Assembly: GCA_000436755.1 (NCBI GenBank)
Contig: FR887319.1
Span: 6,213 to 16,267 of the forward strand
Source of the DNA: Clostridium sp. CAG:253
Lineage (GTDB): Bacteria > Bacillota > Clostridia > Lachnospirales > Lachnospiraceae
Reading direction: 5' to 3'
DNA: 10,055 nucleotides
Notes under the pieces: generated by a model
Told to the model about the DNA's origin: nothing
Databases searched by the model: none
Seen by the model: the letters and a program-made list of their open reading frames with translations, nothing else
Made by a program: the position numbers and the translations under genes
Part shown: positions 6,667-10,055 of the stretch, in pieces
Numbering within the stretch: the stretch's first letter is position 1
How the letters are laid out: the number at the start of each line of letters is the position of its first letter

Positions 6667-6674
6667 GAGGTGAT
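6667..6674 (+). promoter_or_regulatory. Ribosome binding site supporting a GTG start
   Basis: GAGGTGAT is an 8-base match to the anti-SD end of 16S rRNA. It lies 3 nt before GTG 6678 (AGG core 7 nt away). It sets the start of the Cbi-like gene. Confidence 0.8.
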
Positions 6675-6677
6675 TTC

Positions 6678-7604
6678 GTGAATACAGAAAACAATATATT
6701 TTCAAACGAATCTATTCTTGCATGGCTCAAATTCTTTTCGTCAAACACGATTATAGACCTTGAACATGTAAAAATACTTGACATTACGCAGAAAAACAAA
6801 AATGTTGTTCCTACTGTCGAAGCCCACAAAACAACATTGGTATTTACAAAAGCAGGTGATGATGACATCTTTTACCGTCTGTGGAATGCCGGACTCGGCG
6901 ATTGTGAAGTCTGGTATAATGAGGGAAATGTTCCTATCGGAAAAATATATCACAAGAAAGCTGCCGATATGATAAACCGTGGCATAAACGCCTCGGCGGG
7001 TATGCTTATCGTCAATAAAAAAGCAAGAAACACCGCAAAGATAGGACTTTCAAATGAACTTTTCCAAAAAGGTTCAATACATTATGTCGGCAGTGAAATA
7101 CGCTCAATTATCTTAAATAAAATGATGATAGCTCCACAGGATAATATATGCGTGATAAGCGGCGAAAGCATTGCAATAGAAGCCGCACTTCTCGCATCGG
7201 AAGGTAATGTAACCGCCGTAGAATACAGTAACGCAGACAGAAATACAATGGAGGACAATATAGAGCACTTTTGTCTTCATAACATCACGATTGTTGATCA
7301 TGTCGATGAAAATACCATGAAAGATTGTCCGATTCCCGATGTAATCTTTATGGTAGCATCAGCGAGCATGAATCAGGAACTCGAATATTTTATCCGTGTA
7401 AATCCTCAGGTCAGAATAGTTATCTATACACTTGATTTTACGGTGGCAGCATGGATGAAAGAACTTCTCGAACCTTTCGGCATCTTAAATCCCGAAATAA
7501 TACAGGTAAGTGTCTCCACGCTTGAAAGCAACAATATGTTTAAACAGCAGCCTGCCCCATGGCTCATAACCGGAAAAGTAGAGCGATTTTTACATTTGGT
7601 TTAG
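6678..7604 (+). CDS. Orphan CbiE/CbiT-like protein with degenerate methyltransferase motif
   Basis: 308 aa, GTG start behind a strong SD. The middle (about 50-113; TTLVFTKAGDDDIFYRLWNA then GLGDCEVWYNEG) resembles the C-terminal part of CbiE. Residues 125-280 follow the CbiT plan: KGSIHYVGSEIRSIILNKM (131-149), a motif-I position ICVISGESIAIEAALLASEG (157-176), acidic VEY (181-183), a DNI-like Asn (193-195) and PDVIFM (220-225). CbiE and CbiT methylate C5 and C15 of the precorrin ring in cobalamin synthesis, often as a fused protein of about 400 aa. Here the CbiE N-terminal SAM-site half is missing, the CbiT DIGAGTGS glycine loop is replaced by VISGESIA, and the usual GGSGG after PD.IF is VASAS. 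No other cobalamin gene is visible. It is therefore probably a repurposed or non-catalytic paralogue. The family call is moderate, function unknown. Confidence 0.6.
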   Translation: MNTENNIFSNESILAWLKFFSSNTIIDLEHVKILDITQKNKNVVPTVEAHKTTLVFTKAGDDDIFYRLWNAGLGDCEVWYNEGNVPIGKIYHKKAADMINRGINASAGMLIVNKKARNTAKIGLSNELFQKGSIHYVGSEIRSIILNKMMIAPQDNICVISGESIAIEAALLASEGNVTAVEYSNADRNTMEDNIEHFCLHNITIVDHVDENTMKDCPIPDVIFMVASASMNQELEYFIRVNPQVRIVIYTLDFTVAAWMKELLEPFGILNPEIIQVSVSTLESNNMFKQQPAPWLITGKVERFLHLV

Positions 7605-7640
7605 GCAAAATATTCAGGATATACATCAGGGCAAACGCAT

Positions 7641-7682
7641 AAAAAATCTATCTAAGGATTGAATTCCTTAGATAGATTTTTT
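7641..7682. terminator. Perfect 18-bp bidirectional intrinsic terminator
   Basis: AAAAAATCTATCTAAGGA (7641-7658) pairs with TCCTTAGATAGATTTTTT (7665-7682) around the 6-nt loop TTGAAT. The A6 and T6 flanks give a U-run on either strand. It lies between the convergent Cbi-like gene (stop 37 bp to the left) and the ATPase gene, so it can end transcription of both. Confidence 0.92.
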
Positions 7683-7791
7683 ATAATTTAATTCTTTCAA
7701 AAATTTCAAAATGGCAATTGTCAATCTCATTTAAAATTCTAATATTTAAAGGATTTCTCAACCAACCGGACTCATTCCAATACCGTTTCAT
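7681..7791 (-). CDS. Candidate 36-aa ORF overlapping the stop of the ATPase gene
   Basis: The ATPase stop TGA (7790-7788) overlaps an ATG (7791-7789) as ATGA, the classic layout for translational coupling. The ORF runs 36 codons to TAA at 7683-7681, just where the terminator stem begins. The peptide has ordinary protein-like composition (begins MKRYWNESGWLRNP, ends CHFEIFERIKL), which is striking for a spacer this AT-rich. No SD is visible upstream of the ATG. It may be a real coupled microprotein, or the vestige of a longer protein end. No family is recognised. Confidence 0.35.
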   Translation of the reverse strand: MKRYWNESGWLRNPLNIRILNEIDNCHFEIFERIKL

Positions 7792-9512
7792 ACAGATTGT
7801 GGCAGCTTCCCACTTTCTATCAGCACTTCTTTTCCCTTAAATGCAAAACCATAATGATGTATATTTTCTTTTTTTACACCTCTTTTTATAAGCTCCGCGT
7901 CATATTTTTTTTCTTCTATCTGTTCTAGTGCTGCTTCTACGGTATCTTCAAGTGTTGTTTCTTTTTTAGGATTTATTACCTTAAATTCTATAACAATACC
8001 AGGAAGTTTTTCGTTTGATTTATCTATCGGTTCTAACATTATGTCATAACGGCCATAACCACTTTCACGGTTTGATATTATGAGGTAGTTTTCTGTCTGA
8101 TCTACCATAAGGCCTAATACAAAGCCGTGGTAGAAATTTTCCGGTGCTTTTTTTGCAGATTCCTTTTTTCCTGAATCAAATGAACTGAATGTCTGTAATG
8201 CGACATCGTTCATATATTCGTTCATACTTTCTACATCACCGTTCATAAGAGCCTTTATAAATTCATTTGTTTCATGCTTTGCCGGTGTAAACCATCTGAG
8301 TATCATTTTCCTGAACATAAATAATATCTCACGGTTTGTAAGTGCAAGCTCATATTCATTTTCGCTTTCCCTTATCAGATTCAGCTCCTCTGATGATATT
8401 ACTTTCAGATAACCGCTTGCAAGCATCAGACTCCACACTGCATCCTCCGAATAATCAAGTTCTGAAAATACTATCTGTTCATCTATTCTTACATTTATCG
8501 CTTTACCATTTATAAGTGTCTCCATCATGGTTTTTATATACGGACTTCCCTTTTGCACAAGACTGTTTATAAGCCCGTTTGAACTTGAATCTGCCCAGTA
8601 AGTTGCGATTTTCTTTTTATCGAGATAATTGATTATAGACCACGGATTGTAAATGTCATTTTTTTCACCGAATTTAAACCCATCATACCACATCTTTACA
8701 ACGTCCTTCTTGTCAGAAAGCCCCTGTTCATCAAGTGCATTAAACACTTCTTCTTCCGTAAAGCCAAATGCAGTTTCATACTTTGGGGATAATGTTGTAA
8801 TAACTTCAAGATTATTTAGGTCGCTAAAAATACTTTCTTTAGATACCCTTGTAATACCAGTCATTATAGCTCTTTCAAGGTATGGATTTGTTTTAAATGT
8901 TGCATTAAAAAAACTTCGTGTAAATGCTACAAGTTCCTCCCAATATCCATTTACATATGCCTCCTGCATTGGAGTGTCGTATTCATCAAGTAATATGATA
9001 ACTTTTTTTCCATAATATCGGCTGAGATAATTTGATATGCTTGCGATTGCCTCCTGCGCAGTCACATCATCCATACCATATGTTATACTTTTTAGATTGT
9101 TTTTTTCTTCATCAGTCAATCCTTGCCAATCTTTCAAAAAATAATACTTTTGAATTACATCACAGATAATTCTCTTAATTCCAGCTATAGTATCTGTATA
9201 ATTGTTCTGTTTTATTTTCGCAAAGCTTATAAATATCACCGGATATGTTCCCTGCAGTTCGCGATATTGTCCTTCTTTCCAAATATCAAGTCCCTCAAAC
9301 AGATCTCCTCTGTCTTTGTATTTGTTTGAGAAAAAGCATTCAAGCATATTCATGTTTAATGTCTTTCCAAAACGACGTGGGCGTGTTATAAGTGTAGATT
9401 TATCCATATTTTCCCACCACTCTTTTATAAAAGAAGTTTTATCTATATAAAAACAATCATTTTCTCTTATTTCCTGAAAGCTTTCGTTTCCTATACCTAT
9501 AACCTTTGCCAT
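7788..9512 (-). CDS. AAA-ATPase-like protein with C-terminal PD-(D/E)XK nuclease-like domain
   Basis: 574 aa of the PF09820 (AAA-ATPase-like) plus PF08011 (PDDEXK_9) type, a full-length member. The N-terminus has the family FYIDKT (21-26) and Walker A RPRRFGKT (44-51, with G49, K50, T51). Walker B is VIILLDEYDTP (171-181), and the sensor-like MTGITRVSKESIFSDLNNL is at 217-235. The C-terminal domain keeps the nuclease-fold core: D490 in GYGRYDIML, then E509-x-K511 in IVIEFKV, and Q531 in ALEQIEEKKY. Proteins of this type are numerous in gut Firmicutes and Bacteroidetes; their function is not established, though DNA processing or defence roles have been suspected. The start at 9512 is chosen over 9551 because SD GGAGGGG (9524-9518) lies 5 nt before it. 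It follows polC by 148 bp on the same strand with no clear terminator between. A TATTATATA -10-like tract (9537-9529) may start its own transcript. Confidence 0.9.
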   Translation of the reverse strand: MAKVIGIGNESFQEIRENDCFYIDKTSFIKEWWENMDKSTLITRPRRFGKTLNMNMLECFFSNKYKDRGDLFEGLDIWKEGQYRELQGTYPVIFISFAKIKQNNYTDTIAGIKRIICDVIQKYYFLKDWQGLTDEEKNNLKSITYGMDDVTAQEAIASISNYLSRYYGKKVIILLDEYDTPMQEAYVNGYWEELVAFTRSFFNATFKTNPYLERAIMTGITRVSKESIFSDLNNLEVITTLSPKYETAFGFTEEEVFNALDEQGLSDKKDVVKMWYDGFKFGEKNDIYNPWSIINYLDKKKIATYWADSSSNGLINSLVQKGSPYIKTMMETLINGKAINVRIDEQIVFSELDYSEDAVWSLMLASGYLKVISSEELNLIRESENEYELALTNREILFMFRKMILRWFTPAKHETNEFIKALMNGDVESMNEYMNDVALQTFSSFDSGKKESAKKAPENFYHGFVLGLMVDQTENYLIISNRESGYGRYDIMLEPIDKSNEKLPGIVIEFKVINPKKETTLEDTVEAALEQIEEKKYDAELIKRGVKKENIHHYGFAFKGKEVLIESGKLPQSV

Positions 9513-9517
9513 GTACA

Positions 9518-9524
9518 CCCCTCC
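9518..9524 (-). promoter_or_regulatory. Ribosome binding site that fixes the ATPase start
   Basis: GGAGGGG on the minus strand, 5 nt before ATG 9512 (MAKVIGIGNE). It rules against the in-frame ATG at 9551, which would translate through the SD. Confidence 0.8.
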
Positions 9525-9660
9525 AATTTTATATAATACACGATTTGTCATAATCTTTTACTATTTCTAGTGCTATCTTAGCATTCGTACAAGATAATGT
9601 AAAGACAAGCAGTTTTAATATACCCGTTCATTATAAAAACAAAAAGTCAGGTCCAATTTA

Positions 9661-10055
9661 TCACATCTCCATAAAATCCATCAATGATATCTGATTGCTG
9701 TGTGGAAGATCTCCCATCAAGCCCAAATCTGCCATTGTCTCAACCACTTTTTCACTGACTTTACATCTGTTTTTAAAATCTTCACGTGATAAAAACTTTC
9801 CCTTGCTTGCTTCGTCTTCTATCATCTCGGCAGCTTTGTCACCAAGTCCATCGATTGTAGAAAATGCAGGCATCAGTTTTCCGTCAACTATCTGAAATCT
9901 GTTAGCTTTAGAACGATATATATCAATTTTGACAAATTCAAAACCTCTCGCATACATTTCCTGTACTATCTTCATATCTTCAAATGTATCTTTTTCTTTA
10001 TCTGATAATTCATTTTTTCTCTTTTTGTAATCGTCCATATAATATTCAAGTCTTT
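9661..10055 (-). CDS. polC: DNA polymerase III alpha subunit, PolC type, C-terminal end
   Basis: About 130 C-terminal residues of PolC, the replicative polymerase of low-GC Firmicutes (family about 1400-1500 aa). The frame stays open to the right edge (RLEYY precedes the first internal Met), so the gene continues outside the window and the ATG at 10038 is internal. Characteristic segments are the EMYARGFEFVKIDIYRSKA stretch, RFQIVDGKLMPAFSTIDGLG, GKFLSREDFKNRCKVS, and the closing MADLGLMGDLP...NQISLMDF tail, all matching the end of known PolC proteins. The DGLGDKAAEMIE portion is the helix-hairpin-helix-like element near the C-terminus. The stop is TGA at 9663-9661. No intrinsic terminator stem is visible in the 148 bp up to the ATPase start, only a U-rich tract, so readthrough into the ATPase gene is possible. 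Confidence 0.95.
   Translation of the reverse strand, partial: RLEYYMDDYKKRKNELSDKEKDTFEDMKIVQEMYARGFEFVKIDIYRSKANRFQIVDGKLMPAFSTIDGLGDKAAEMIEDEASKGKFLSREDFKNRCKVSEKVVETMADLGLMGDLPHSNQISLMDFMEM

Noticed and set aside
6313..6677. Cobalamin riboswitch upstream of the Cbi-like gene
   Set aside because: No B12-box-like sequence or the expected conserved GCCACTG element was found. The structure seen is built of plain inverted repeats.
9552..9660. Terminator after polC
   Set aside because: There is a U-rich tract (TTTTTGTTTTT) but no complementary stem in front of it.
1..10055. tRNA, rRNA or CRISPR array
   Set aside because: No cloverleaf-like sequence, rRNA signature or regularly spaced direct repeat was seen on reading either strand.

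Overview
The window is AT-rich DNA with strong Shine-Dalgarno (SD) sites of the GGAGG/GAGGTGA type. It carries the 3' end of a PolC-type DNA polymerase III and a PF09820-type ATPase/nuclease gene. Together with a flagellin-methylase/chemoreceptor gene cluster, this points to a motile low-GC Firmicute, most likely a clostridial Lachnospiraceae-like bacterium. The taxonomic call is inference from gene content, not a database match.

Layout from left to right. Positions 1-92 (minus) are the start of a membrane or secreted protein cut by the window edge, with a good sigma-70/A type promoter at 125-154. A CgeB-like glycosyltransferase (162-1331) and a YhfC-family membrane protease homologue (1380-2231) follow on the minus strand. 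A 250-bp gap (2232-2481) holds a small ORF with its own SD and possibly a decayed continuation. A four-gene minus-strand operon then runs from 6255 to 2482: FIST sensor protein, soluble chemoreceptor-type signalling protein, Nudix hydrolase, and a FliB-type flagellin lysine methylase. The genes lie 1 to 29 bp apart.

The 422-bp divergent spacer 6256-6677 is the most unusual stretch. It contains an element of about 314 bp (6313-6626) bounded by 23-bp inverted repeats with 2 mismatches and packed with nested hairpins. It looks like a MITE or a large structured nucleic-acid element. To its right, on the plus strand, is an orphan CbiE/CbiT-like gene (6678-7604) whose SAM-binding motif is eroded, followed by a perfect 18-bp bidirectional terminator (7641-7682).

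The right third holds, on the minus strand, a large AAA-ATPase-like/PD-(D/E)XK protein (7788-9512). A 36-codon ORF overlaps its stop codon as ATGA. The conserved 3' end of polC (9661-10055) runs off the right edge.

Functional reading (inference): the FIST protein is the probable ligand sensor for the neighbouring cytoplasmic chemoreceptor, which would feed the CheA/CheW array. FliB would methylate flagellin. The operon may therefore join cytoplasmic chemosensing to flagellar modification. The remaining genes look like independent units.
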